DNA of 64,000 bases from Sphingobacterium alkalisoli (GCF_005049105.1 NZ_SUKA01000001.1:1426001-1490000), one strand, 5' to 3'. Positions 48,817-57,761 are shown, counted from the stretch's first letter. Made by a program: numbers and translations. The notes: generated by a model from the sequence alone, not told the origin.

Positions 48817-51555
48817 ATGTATAATGTTTTAGAATCTTTTTTTGTGACCACAAAAAAGACAAGTTGGATACGGACTTTTTTGTTGCCGATTTTATTTTAC
48901 TGTAGCCTGTTCTCAGTTTCCGCTCAGCCGTCACTTGCGCCCAAAAACCCTATGGTGCCTGGAGTCGCTAGTATGAGTATGACCTGGAGCCCAGATATTT
49001 CTCTTTATACAGGGGCTGCAAATTTAAATATACCACTGTATAATTTAGAATACTATAATTACAATTTGCCTTTGGGATTGAGTTATAATTACAATGGGTT
49101 GAAATATTCTGACCGTGCCTCTATTATCGGTTTACACTGGGGAATAAATATACCGGTTATTTCGAGGAATATTGTGGATAAGGATGATTTTAACGAGGAA
49201 AAGGGATATTTTTTTGTTAAAGAATCTGAGCGTAACAAAGACAAGTCGGATATGCCGGATATTTTTAGTTTAAATCTACCAGAAGGATCAGTGAAATTTA
49301 TTTTCCCTGCTCGAGGTGATAGCAGAGTAGTGTTACGTGTAGCAGAGATATTGTATGAAGATTCGCCAAATTTTGTAATAACATATGATACTCAAACCAA
49401 AGTAATTTCAGTGACGACCGATAAAGGACACACTTATACTTTTGATGTTTTCGTCTACACCAAGTGTGATATTGAAACAAATCCTAGTTCAAATGTCCCT
49501 TCGGAAACTTATATAAGTTCATGGTACCTATCGAAGATAGTTTTGGAGAATAGGCAGGAAATTGTATTTAATTACAGTACTTATACACAAAAAATTTCTT
49601 CTCAGAGTGCTAATCTTGGTATCACGATGTACTATAATCCGTTCACTGGCACAGCTGTAACGAATCCGTATACTTCTATATCTACGATGAAAACAGATGA
49701 AATAATCTTAAATGAAATAGTTTGGAATCACGGAAAAATAAATTTTCAGTACACTACGCGAGAAGATCTTACAACAGTCTCTGGAGTTCTTAATAGCTAT
49801 AAATTGTCGAAAATAAATATTTACGATAAATCGAATGTGCTTGTCAATCATTTCGTCTTGGACCATAGTTATTTCAACAGTACTTCGTCCTTGAGTAAAA
49901 GGTTACGATTGGATAAATTGGTGGATTATGGTAACTCTATTTCAAATATTCCAAAGACTCACGTATTTCAATATAGTAGTCAGATCTTGCCCGAATACAA
50001 TTCGAATATACTGCATTTCGGGTATGACTCTGTAAATGTATCATCGGCAGCATTGATGAAAGTTAAATATCCTACAGGCTTAACCACAGAATTTCAATAT
50101 CAAAATAACGATTATAATACGTCGTCGAGCAGCAATAGTAGTACGCCAAATTTTAAGCATTTAGGTGCCAGGGTATCCGCTATAAATAATTACGATAGAA
50201 CTAATCAATTGATTTCTAAAAAAGTATACGAATACAGAAAAGAAGATAATACTTCAAGTGGACTAGTACTCGCTAGATCCAATAATATATATGTTGCTAC
50301 TGGATTGTACTTTTTTGGTACATCAAATAACTGGTTTCCTCCCATTTATCAGTCGGAAATCCTAGGTTATAGTGATATATTTACTTATGAAATTATCCCA
50401 GGATCTTCCACTATAAATGGGGGAGTAAGATATAAGTTTGTTAACAATCCTTCTCCCTATTATTATTTTCTACCTGGAGCCCAAGCAGATTATGATTTTA
50501 GAAATGGCCGTATGACCGAAGAGACCGTGTATGAAGGCGATAATATAAATAGTCTTCGTGAGATTAAATATGTTAAATACATCACCGAAGATTTTAAGAT
50601 AAACAACTATCATATACAGATGTATCTGCTGATTCCCGGAACGACATCTCCTGTTCAGCAAGCTAGCAATTATATTAAGGCATATAAAAGTAGGAAAGAC
50701 AGGATCTGGACAGAACACTTTAAGTATTTAAATGGTGTAAGAACTACATCGTACGGAAATACATCAGAGTTACTTTATCCGGATCTATTCCATGATTATC
50801 GGGATTTCCTTCCTATACGGAGCGCAGTGTTTACTGTTACTATGGACAGATTTACGATATTTAACTATGCCTATAATTACTCGGGATCGTCGACCACAAG
50901 TGCTATCCCAGGATTAGTTCGGAGAGCAAAATCAACGGTCGTCGAACAGATAACTTATGACAATACAAATAAAGTAATCGGTGCCCAGTTTACTAATTTT
51001 GGATTATACAATAATTTGATAAGACCATCGGAGTTCTATAATTTGGAAACTACAGTGCCTTTGACAAATTATACGGCTACGACACTCGGTAGTAACGGCA
51101 TTGGCCAAATGGATCCAAATTACAAATTACGTCTCAAAGATTTTAAGTATGATGTATACGGGAATCTGATCGAATCTACTGAAAAAGGATTGACAACCTG
51201 CTATATTTATGGATATTATGGCAAGTATTTACTGGCGAAAGTTGAAAATGCAAGCTATGCACAGGTTCTTCAGGCAATAGGCGGGCAGACGGTTGTCAAT
51301 TCTTTGGATTTACATACCACGTCAACTACGACTGTGCAAACTGCACTTAATCTTCTTCGAGCCACTCTCACAAATGCTCATATAACAACCTATACATATA
51401 AACCCTTGGTAGGAGTTGAGAGCATTAAAGACTCAAAGGGGCTTGTTGAACATTATATTTATGACGAATTCAACAGACTGCAGGTTGTAAAGGACAATGA
51501 ACAGAACATCTTAAAGACCTATAAGTACAATTATGAAGGGCCATCAACGTTATAA
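48817..51555 (+). CDS. Secreted RHS-associated protein (YD-repeat-like)
   Basis: A 912-residue protein with an N-terminal signal peptide after a short leader (hydrophobic FLLPILFYCSLFSVSAQ, cleavage near residue 40). The mature part begins with SLAPKNPMVPGVASMSMTWSP, the common start of large Bacteroidota proteins that precede RHS genes, then long beta-rich sequence with many Tyr and Asn. The end carries YD-like repeats (DFKYDVYGNLIESTEKG, EHYIYDEFNRLQVVKD). It probably forms part of a beta-cocoon or partner shell for the next gene. No catalytic domain was seen. Confidence 0.72.
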   Translation: MYNVLESFFVTTKKTSWIRTFLLPILFYCSLFSVSAQPSLAPKNPMVPGVASMSMTWSPDISLYTGAANLNIPLYNLEYYNYNLPLGLSYNYNGLKYSDRASIIGLHWGINIPVISRNIVDKDDFNEEKGYFFVKESERNKDKSDMPDIFSLNLPEGSVKFIFPARGDSRVVLRVAEILYEDSPNFVITYDTQTKVISVTTDKGHTYTFDVFVYTKCDIETNPSSNVPSETYISSWYLSKIVLENRQEIVFNYSTYTQKISSQSANLGITMYYNPFTGTAVTNPYTSISTMKTDEIILNEIVWNHGKINFQYTTREDLTTVSGVLNSYKLSKINIYDKSNVLVNHFVLDHSYFNSTSSLSKRLRLDKLVDYGNSISNIPKTHVFQYSSQILPEYNSNILHFGYDSVNVSSAALMKVKYPTGLTTEFQYQNNDYNTSSSSNSSTPNFKHLGARVSAINNYDRTNQLISKKVYEYRKEDNTSSGLVLARSNNIYVATGLYFFGTSNNWFPPIYQSEILGYSDIFTYEIIPGSSTINGGVRYKFVNNPSPYYYFLPGAQADYDFRNGRMTEETVYEGDNINSLREIKYVKYITEDFKINNYHIQMYLLIPGTTSPVQQASNYIKAYKSRKDRIWTEHFKYLNGVRTTSYGNTSELLYPDLFHDYRDFLPIRSAVFTVTMDRFTIFNYAYNYSGSSTTSAIPGLVRRAKSTVVEQITYDNTNKVIGAQFTNFGLYNNLIRPSEFYNLETTVPLTNYTATTLGSNGIGQMDPNYKLRLKDFKYDVYGNLIESTEKGLTTCYIYGYYGKYLLAKVENASYAQVLQAIGGQTVVNSLDLHTTSTTTVQTALNLLRATLTNAHITTYTYKPLVGVESIKDSKGLVEHYIYDEFNRLQVVKDNEQNILKTYKYNYEGPSTL

Positions 51556-51748
51556 GATAGAAATGCTGCCCTATAAATTTTTGATTAGCTATAGGTGGGC
51601 AAAAATACCGCTGTCGCCGTTTAGTAGTTTTTTTGCAGGCTATATATGGGGGCTAACGGATACACAGGGTTTTGAAGGGCCGCATTTGAGAACCGCTACT
51701 GGTCCTATAAGCAATATATTTAACCAACGACTCACGATAAGTTATTGA
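51533..51748 (+). CDS. Doubtful small open frame between the two RHS-type genes
   Basis: A 71-residue open frame that overlaps the end of the previous gene by 23 bases and stops 7 bases before the next. It has no signal peptide, no recognisable family and no promoter or clear start context. It may be a remnant of coding sequence or chance. The 200 bases between the large genes otherwise show nothing distinct. Confidence 0.15.
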   Translation: MKGHQRYKIEMLPYKFLISYRWAKIPLSPFSSFFAGYIWGLTDTQGFEGPHLRTATGPISNIFNQRLTISY

Positions 51749-51755
51749 CCATCTA

Positions 51756-54700
51756 ATGAAAATATCATCTATTCAAAAATATTGCTACTTGTTCTTGCTT
51801 GTTTTGGGACAGAGCATAAGCGCGTTAGCGCAGACCGATACACTGAATGCCCATATCCATTCAGGTGCGGGTTCACTGGATATCAGCGCTTCTACGGCAC
51901 AGTCAGTTCCACAGGGTGGCATGGTGCAGCCCCTATCCACGGGTGCACCTGTCATCAGCTACGGAGCGGCACGTACCTTTGGGGTGAATGAGGAGATCGA
52001 CTGGTCACCGACGAACAGTGGTGATGCGGCAACATTCTCGGTCACGGTCGAGCAGACACTGCTATCAGGTTATTACAATCCGCTGAATACGGTGAGCGGC
52101 GCCGATGGCACGCTGTATATTGCCAATACGGGTTACCATTCTATTTTGAAGCGCACATCTGCAGGGGTGCAGACCGTATTCGCAGGGGGCAACAGTACTT
52201 CATATGGCTATGTGAACGGTACGGGTACGGCAGCGCGTTTCCGCCATCCTAGCTTCGTTGCGGTAGATGCCTCGGGCAATATCTTTGTTTCCGACCAGCA
52301 GAACCACCGCATCCGTAAGATTACGCCTTCGGGCGTGGTAACCGTATTTGCAGGTAGCGGGAGTATCGGTTCTGCCAACGGTACGGGTACGGCGGCCTCG
52401 TTCCAGTACCCGATGGGGCTTGCCTTCGACGGGGCAGGGAACCTATATGTCGCAGATGCCTATAACCACCGTATCCGTAAGATCACACCGGCAGGTGTGG
52501 TAAGCACATATGCGGGGAGCGGCACGGCAGGGCTTCAGAACGGAGCTCTTTTAACGGCCCGGTTCAACTATCCAATGGGACTTTCCTTCGATAGCAATGG
52601 AGACCTTTATGTTGCCGACCGTACCAACCATGCCGTCCGCCGGATAAGTTCGGGCCAGGTGACGACAATAGCGGGGAACGGTACGGCAGGGAATATAGAT
52701 GGGCAGGGCAGTACGGCTCGCATCAACAATGCGAATAATCTGGTTGTCGATAATGGCAGTATTTATCTGGTCGACATGATGAACAATTCTCTGCGTTATA
52801 TCTCCCCTTCGGGCTATGTTACGACAATTTCGACAGGCGGTCAGTTTACTAACCCTTTCGGTATCTCGCGGACACCTGACGGTAAATACCATATTACAGA
52901 GAATACGTCCAACCGTATCAAAAAAGTGAATATACAGGCAGCCTATAGTATCAGTCCGGCACTTCCTAGCGGTCTAACATTTGATCATTCCACGGGAAAG
53001 ATCAGCGGGAAGCTATCTGCTGCTACGGCCAGCCAGAGCTATACGGTGACTGCGCGAAATACTAGCGGTACAACAACGGTTACCCTAACTTTTTCAGTTG
53101 GCGGTTCCGCGAATAATTTTGTAGTAACCAGTGGGAAGAATTATATATTGGAATCGGTCGCACGTAGCCCTTACCAAAATGTAGCTGAACTGCAAAACAA
53201 GCCGGTTCAGGATGTAAATAGGATAATACAATATCTCGACGCTTTTGGAAAACCTGTACAGATTGTGCAGTGGCAGGCCTCTCCTCAAAAAAGCGATGTG
53301 GTTCAATATTTAGAGTATGATGCTTTCGGGCGGCAGTCTTTTAAGTATTTGCCATATGCGGAAAATTTTAAAAATGATGGATCATTTAGTACTTCCGCCA
53401 AGCAATCCCAAATAAACTATTACAAATCTACCGGGTGGGACGATTATGCAGCAAAGACCGATAGCGCATATGCCAGAAGTATATATGCGAAATCTCCTTT
53501 GAATGAGGTTATCGAAGCAGGTTCTTTCGGAAAGAATTGGCAGCCCAGCACCGGGCATTCAGTGAAGACAGTCAATTATGACAAATATCAGTCTACTGAT
53601 GTTCGTCTGTGGACGGTAAATGGGAGCGGTGCAACAGGTAATGCTGATTATCAGGCAAACAAGCTCTCCAAAACAGTTGTATATGACGAAAATAATGTCT
53701 CGAAGTCAAAAGACGGATCTGTCGAAGAATACAAAGATTTTGAGGGTAAGGTTATTTTAAAGCGATCTTGGGTCGGGAATACGGCACTCAATACCTATTA
53801 TGTTTACGACACTTTTGGAGATCTGCGGTATGTTATTCCACCTGCGGTCAAGACTTTGACGTTTACCGAAGCAAAAACGGACACCGCATTTACAAAGTAT
53901 GTTTACGCATATAAGTACGATAAAAGACGACGCGTCACACATCAGAAAGTTCCCGGACAAGGATGGAAGTATATAGTCTATAATGATAACGATCTTCCTG
54001 TATTGACTCAGGACTCGGTACAAAGAGGCGGCGGTAAATGGTCTTATACAAAATATGACGTCTTTGGCAGGGAGGTGTCTTCTGGCATCTATACTAACGC
54101 TAGCCTTACGAACCAGACGCTTGCGCAGAATGCGGTAAATGCGATCACATCCCTTTATGAAAGCAGGACAGGGCCAAGTTATTCGAATGGTGCTTTTCCA
54201 AGTTCTGCCACACAGGAACTCCGGGTCAATTATTACGATAACTATTCATTTGACGGAAGCGGAGATAGTAATTTGTCACCTTCCGGTGTTACAGAGAGTC
54301 TAAAGACTAAATCGCTCCTGGTAGGAACTAAAGTTAGTAGAGAAGATGGTACTTCGCCTCTGTTGACTATTTTTTATTATGACGACAAGGGACGTCTAAT
54401 ACAAAGTGCGGCCCAAAACCATCTTGGAGGGATAGATTATGTAACGAATACCTATAATTTTTCAGGAGAAGTTCTTACGAGCGTTCGTTCGCACAAGGCT
54501 TCATTAACAGGAGAGGTAACTTTGATTACGACTACAAATGATTATGATCATGTTGGTAGAGTTGTTCAGATTAAAAAGAGAATAAATACCGAGCCGGAAA
54601 TTATTCAACAAAGTTTAGCGTATAATGGGATCGGCCAGCTTAGGTCTAAAAAGCTACACAGCGAAAACGGCGGAACTGATTTTATTACAGAAGTAGCTTA

Positions 54701-56330
54701 TAGATATAATGAAAGAGGTTGGATTAAACAGATTAGTTCGCCCTATTTTTCACAAACTGTTAATTACGATAGTCCTACAGGCGGATCTATAGCTCAGTTT
54801 AATGGAAATATAAGTGAGCAACATTGGAATTTTGGCACTGCAGATCCCGCTAAGAAAATGCAGTATGAATACGATTTGTTAAGTAGACTGAAAAAAGCCA
54901 ACAGTACCGGTGTTGATCTCAAAGAAGAAGTATCGTATGATGTAATGGGTAACATCAAGCAGCTAACTCGCGATAACCTTTCGGCAATTAACTACGTTTA
55001 CGAAGGAAATATGCTGTCATCTGTTTCTGGTGGAGGAATCAGTGGTACGTATCTGTATGACGGTAACGGTAACGCGACCAAAGACCGTACCGGTTTGGTT
55101 TATACATATAATAATCTTAACCTTCCTAAAACAGCAGTTAAGAGTGGGACTAGTGTAGCGTATGTATATAGTTCTTCGGGTCAGAAGTTACGTAAAACAT
55201 CTACAGTCAATGGTGTTACTTTGCAACGGGATTATATAGATGGTATAGAGTACAATAAAATAGGATCCAACCCCAGCCGTATTGAACTGATTCTTACCGA
55301 GGACGGATATATCCAGAAAGGTGAAGATGATTTTGTGTACTATTATAATCTTACCGATTATCAGGGCAATGTACGGGCTACGATCCAGCCGATATCGGCT
55401 ACAAGTTCCAATTTGATTCAAAAGGATAATTACTATGCTTTTGGAAAAAGAAAAAGTGCCGGTTTGACAGGGGGGATTAATAAATATTTGTACAACGGAA
55501 AAGAGATTCAGGAAGAGCTAGGAGGACAGTACGATTACGGTGCGAGGTTCTACGACGCTGAAATCGGAAGGTGGAACGTGGTGGATCCAATGGCGGAGCA
55601 GGGAAGAAGATGGTCGCCGTATACCTATGCGTTTAACAATCCGGTCCGTTTTATTGATCCGGATGGAATGTGGCCAAATGATCCCCCTCTCACTGCACAA
55701 GGGTTTGGTAATGCCCTGTTTACTGATATTTTATCTCTTAAGCATTCAGGGTACAATTTATTGGCGCGTCTTTTTGGAAAAGAAGCTACATTTGTAGATA
55801 ATGGAAATGGTTATTACACCACTGATTTCGTTGAGACATCTGGAGAATTTTGGAACGAGGCTGTTAAATATGGGTTGGATGTTTTAAATATAGCAAGTCT
55901 TGGTCGCGGTGGAGGAGCCACTGGAGGACTGCTCGCTAAAACTCCTGGAAAAATCATTTTAACGAACCAAGCTAAAACTGCCGTTGATGCAGCAAGGGAA
56001 GTTACTAAGTATGAGGTTAGTACTGTTGATGATTTACTTAGAAGATCTAAGGTCGGAGATAATTTAGATATTCACCATGTGGCTCAAAAACATCCTGCCG
56101 ATCAGTTAATTGAAGGGTATGACCCAAAGACAGCACCAGGTATTGCGCTATCCAGTAAAGAGCATAAAGCGATTCCTACGGTAAAGGGGGACCCTACTCG
56201 GAGTGCAAGAAGTCAATTAGCTAAAGATATTTACGATTTAAGAAATCATACAAATGCTCCAATTTCAAGTTTACAACAATTGATTCAATTGAACAAAGAA
56301 ATATATCCAATACCTTTTATTAAGCCTTAA
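51756..56330 (+). CDS. NHL-repeat/RHS polymorphic toxin with nuclease-like C-terminal tip
   Basis: A 1524-residue secreted protein. After a signal peptide (to about residue 25) come five NHL-type beta-propeller repeats (residues about 110-395; units such as GNLYVADAYNHRIRKITPAG), an Ig-like domain (about 400-450), a DUF6443-like segment (YILESVARSPYQNVAEL on), RHS/YD repeats and the RHS core (RFYDAEIGRWNVVDPMAEQG, ending PDGM at about 1304). The last about 220 residues form a variable tip with LDIHHVAQKHPADQ and ALSSKEHKAIP, resembling HNH/Endo VII-type nuclease toxins. The RHS shell likely holds and releases the tip in contact competition; the following gene is the immunity candidate. The NHL part is visibly richer in G+C than the rest. 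Confidence 0.82.
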   Translation: MKISSIQKYCYLFLLVLGQSISALAQTDTLNAHIHSGAGSLDISASTAQSVPQGGMVQPLSTGAPVISYGAARTFGVNEEIDWSPTNSGDAATFSVTVEQTLLSGYYNPLNTVSGADGTLYIANTGYHSILKRTSAGVQTVFAGGNSTSYGYVNGTGTAARFRHPSFVAVDASGNIFVSDQQNHRIRKITPSGVVTVFAGSGSIGSANGTGTAASFQYPMGLAFDGAGNLYVADAYNHRIRKITPAGVVSTYAGSGTAGLQNGALLTARFNYPMGLSFDSNGDLYVADRTNHAVRRISSGQVTTIAGNGTAGNIDGQGSTARINNANNLVVDNGSIYLVDMMNNSLRYISPSGYVTTISTGGQFTNPFGISRTPDGKYHITENTSNRIKKVNIQAAYSISPALPSGLTFDHSTGKISGKLSAATASQSYTVTARNTSGTTTVTLTFSVGGSANNFVVTSGKNYILESVARSPYQNVAELQNKPVQDVNRIIQYLDAFGKPVQIVQWQASPQKSDVVQYLEYDAFGRQSFKYLPYAENFKNDGSFSTSAKQSQINYYKSTGWDDYAAKTDSAYARSIYAKSPLNEVIEAGSFGKNWQPSTGHSVKTVNYDKYQSTDVRLWTVNGSGATGNADYQANKLSKTVVYDENNVSKSKDGSVEEYKDFEGKVILKRSWVGNTALNTYYVYDTFGDLRYVIPPAVKTLTFTEAKTDTAFTKYVYAYKYDKRRRVTHQKVPGQGWKYIVYNDNDLPVLTQDSVQRGGGKWSYTKYDVFGREVSSGIYTNASLTNQTLAQNAVNAITSLYESRTGPSYSNGAFPSSATQELRVNYYDNYSFDGSGDSNLSPSGVTESLKTKSLLVGTKVSREDGTSPLLTIFYYDDKGRLIQSAAQNHLGGIDYVTNTYNFSGEVLTSVRSHKASLTGEVTLITTTNDYDHVGRVVQIKKRINTEPEIIQQSLAYNGIGQLRSKKLHSENGGTDFITEVAYRYNERGWIKQISSPYFSQTVNYDSPTGGSIAQFNGNISEQHWNFGTADPAKKMQYEYDLLSRLKKANSTGVDLKEEVSYDVMGNIKQLTRDNLSAINYVYEGNMLSSVSGGGISGTYLYDGNGNATKDRTGLVYTYNNLNLPKTAVKSGTSVAYVYSSSGQKLRKTSTVNGVTLQRDYIDGIEYNKIGSNPSRIELILTEDGYIQKGEDDFVYYYNLTDYQGNVRATIQPISATSSNLIQKDNYYAFGKRKSAGLTGGINKYLYNGKEIQEELGGQYDYGARFYDAEIGRWNVVDPMAEQGRRWSPYTYAFNNPVRFIDPDGMWPNDPPLTAQGFGNALFTDILSLKHSGYNLLARLFGKEATFVDNGNGYYTTDFVETSGEFWNEAVKYGLDVLNIASLGRGGGATGGLLAKTPGKIILTNQAKTAVDAAREVTKYEVSTVDDLLRRSKVGDNLDIHHVAQKHPADQLIEGYDPKTAPGIALSSKEHKAIPTVKGDPTRSARSQLAKDIYDLRNHTNAPISSLQQLIQLNKEIYPIPFIKP

Positions 56331-56342
56331 AACTAATAGTTT

Positions 56343-56699
56343 ATGAAATCAGAAGAATTTATTAAAAGTATAAAAGTTGTCGTTTCTCAGGGAGCAATAA
56401 ATGATGTTTTGGAGAGTCTTTCTGATCCTCCTGGAAGGAAACCCAATAACGAATTAGTGGAAATTTCTAATTGGTATAATAGCTTAGATCAGGAAGGGAA
56501 ATCTTTTATAAAAAAAATAGTGGAGATGGGAGTGGATACAAGTATGTTCGGTTTTTTGTGTGTGCTTGATGGAGTTCGGGTAATTGAGAGTACTATAGAC
56601 AAAGGAAATTTTGAACTTTATTATGCTAAGGGCAAATCCACTACCTTATTAAACGATCCTCAGGAGGAATATCTTCATGATATTTATAATGCGCTATAA
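56343..56699 (+). CDS. Candidate immunity protein for the RHS toxin tip
   Basis: A 118-residue soluble, mostly helical protein, without signal peptide, encoded 12 bases after the toxin gene. It has a compact acidic character and conserved-looking parts (DPPGRKPNNELVEISNWYN, FGFLCVLDGVRVIEST, LLNDPQEEYLHDIYNAL). I do not know a characterised member. Position directly after an RHS tip, size and cytoplasmic nature fit an immunity protein that blocks the toxin in the producer. Lower A+T-independent evidence is lacking, so the role is inference. Confidence 0.6.
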   Translation: MKSEEFIKSIKVVVSQGAINDVLESLSDPPGRKPNNELVEISNWYNSLDQEGKSFIKKIVEMGVDTSMFGFLCVLDGVRVIESTIDKGNFELYYAKGKSTTLLNDPQEEYLHDIYNAL

Positions 56700-57008
56700 A
56701 TATCGTGGTGAAGGCCCTTGGGATCCTTTAGGCGAAGGAACGAGCCTAGATCAAGTTATCCATCTTCCAATACGTATTTCTGAGAAGGTAAAATTATCTT
56801 GGATTCTTTGTTTGAATTTGGATAATAGTTTTAATGAAAATTATGACTATCATTCTTATAGTGCTAGCTTATCTGATTCGGAGGTACCGGGGAGGTGTAT
56901 AACAATTTTCCGAAGGTATACTTCTTAGTAGGTGAATATAGGGAATTGCGTTGTTATCAAGTGTCCGATTCAAGTTCAATAAAGGTAGATAACATTCATG
57001 TCAACTAA
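56677..57008 (+). pseudogene. Frameshifted small cassette gene next to the immunity gene
   Basis: The first part runs from ATG 56677 (overlapping the previous gene by 23 bases; second ATG at 56689) and reads YKYRGEGPWDPLGEGTSLDQ, but its frame then stops at 56928. The -1 frame continues as EVYNNFPKVYFLVGEYRELR to TAA at 57006-57008. Adding one base near the G4 run at 56889-56892 would restore about 110 codons. It looks like a second immunity-type gene that lost a base, or a sequencing error. Family unknown. Confidence 0.5.
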
Positions 57009-57552
57009 ATAGTCATATTTTAACCCAATACGAGTCTTCCTACGGGAAAATTGTTTTAATAGGCAGAAGAATGGGAGATCATGAAATAGGTTGATATTTT
57101 TTTGTAGTCCATAGTTGTAAAGTTTTTATTTTTAGTTTAATCTAAACCACACAGCTTTTTATATGTCATAATCTGTTATTTCGAGGAAATATGATGTAAT
57201 TCTAGAGTAACATCACGTTAATATTACAAATACCAACGTTATTTTGAAATACAACAGCGTAAATTTCTTTAATATTAACGTTAAATCTTTTCTTAATTAC
57301 GATATTATAAAATATAAATACGTTATAATATAAGATATAAACGTTAATACATATTAAAGTAACTTAATAGTAATTCTACTTTACGTAATTATTTGATAGA
57401 ATAACCGTATAGCGTTCTTTGAAAGCGTTAATTTGATGTATTGCAACGTTATATTGTATCATAATTACATCTATCTAATTTAAAGTACCGTTATTCTGAT
57501 ATGAGCCTGAACAAAATAATTGGTACATTTTTATTGAATGAGCCACAAGATT
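57009..57552. other. AT-rich gene-free region containing the 21-base phased array
   Basis: No open frame of note on either strand. It begins with about 165 bases of ordinary AT-rich sequence, followed by the phased array at 57174-57509 and about 40 more bases before the transposase remnant. Confidence 0.8.
57174..57509. repeat. 21-base phased CGTTA array (about 16 degenerate units)
   Basis: CGTTA occurs eight times on the plus strand at 57216, 57237, 57279, 57321, 57342, 57426, 57447 and 57489. All intervals are multiples of 21 (21, 42, 42, 21, 84, 21, 42). Intermediate register positions carry variants: CGTAA (57258, 57384), CGATA (57300), CTTAA (57363), and at the 5' end TGTTA (57174) and TGTAA (57195). 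Of 13 CG dinucleotides from 57216 to 57493, 11 are in this register. The 16 bases between are AT-rich and not conserved. 21 bases are two helical turns, so the motifs face one side of the DNA. Stops in all frames exclude coding. Confidence 0.85.
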
Positions 57553-57686
57553 ATGAGCAAGGGTAAATATAATGTCGAACGCTTTAAGGATGAAGCGATG
57601 CAAAGCCTTTAGGAAACGAGAAAAGGTGAGGGACAGATAGGATTTTTGCACCTATGATGAAGCACTTATTGGAAATAATGTGGGAA
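57553..57686 (+). mobile_element. Remnant of an IS256-family transposase gene (5' part)
   Basis: ATG at 57553 reads MSKGKYNVERFKDEAMQSL then stops. One frame further on, GTDRIFAPMMKHLLEIMWEN appears (to 57686). Together these follow the N terminus of IS256-type mutator transposases (RFKxEAMxxLYEGK...GKDGIFAPMMKHLLE). The catalytic DDE part and inverted repeats are absent, so the element is dead and truncated. Confidence 0.6.
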
Positions 57687-57718
57687 AACGTAATCTACGC
57701 ACTAAAAAGGAAACTAAA

Positions 57719-57761
57719 GAAACTAAAAGAAGCCCGCTAGTTGCGGGCTTCTTTTAGTTTC
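57719..57761. terminator. Bidirectional terminator
   Basis: A 19-base perfect stem (57719-57737 with 57743-57761, loop TAGTT). It overlaps the stop codon of the minus-strand lipoprotein gene and serves it in that direction. Confidence 0.85.

Noticed and set aside
56677..57008. Programmed -1 frameshift to explain the broken cassette gene
   Set aside because: The only run is a short G4 and no downstream stem or pseudoknot was found; decay or a sequencing error is simpler.
57174..57509. The 21-base array as a CRISPR array or plasmid iterons
   Set aside because: CRISPR repeats are 23-47 bases and nearly identical, with unique spacers; here only about 5 of 21 bases are conserved and no cas genes are near. 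Plasmid iterons are conserved over most of their length and stand by a rep gene, absent here.
57174..57509. The 21-base period as a heptad (7-codon) coding repeat
   Set aside because: Stop codons occur in the array in every frame I read on both strands, so it is not a coiled-coil gene.
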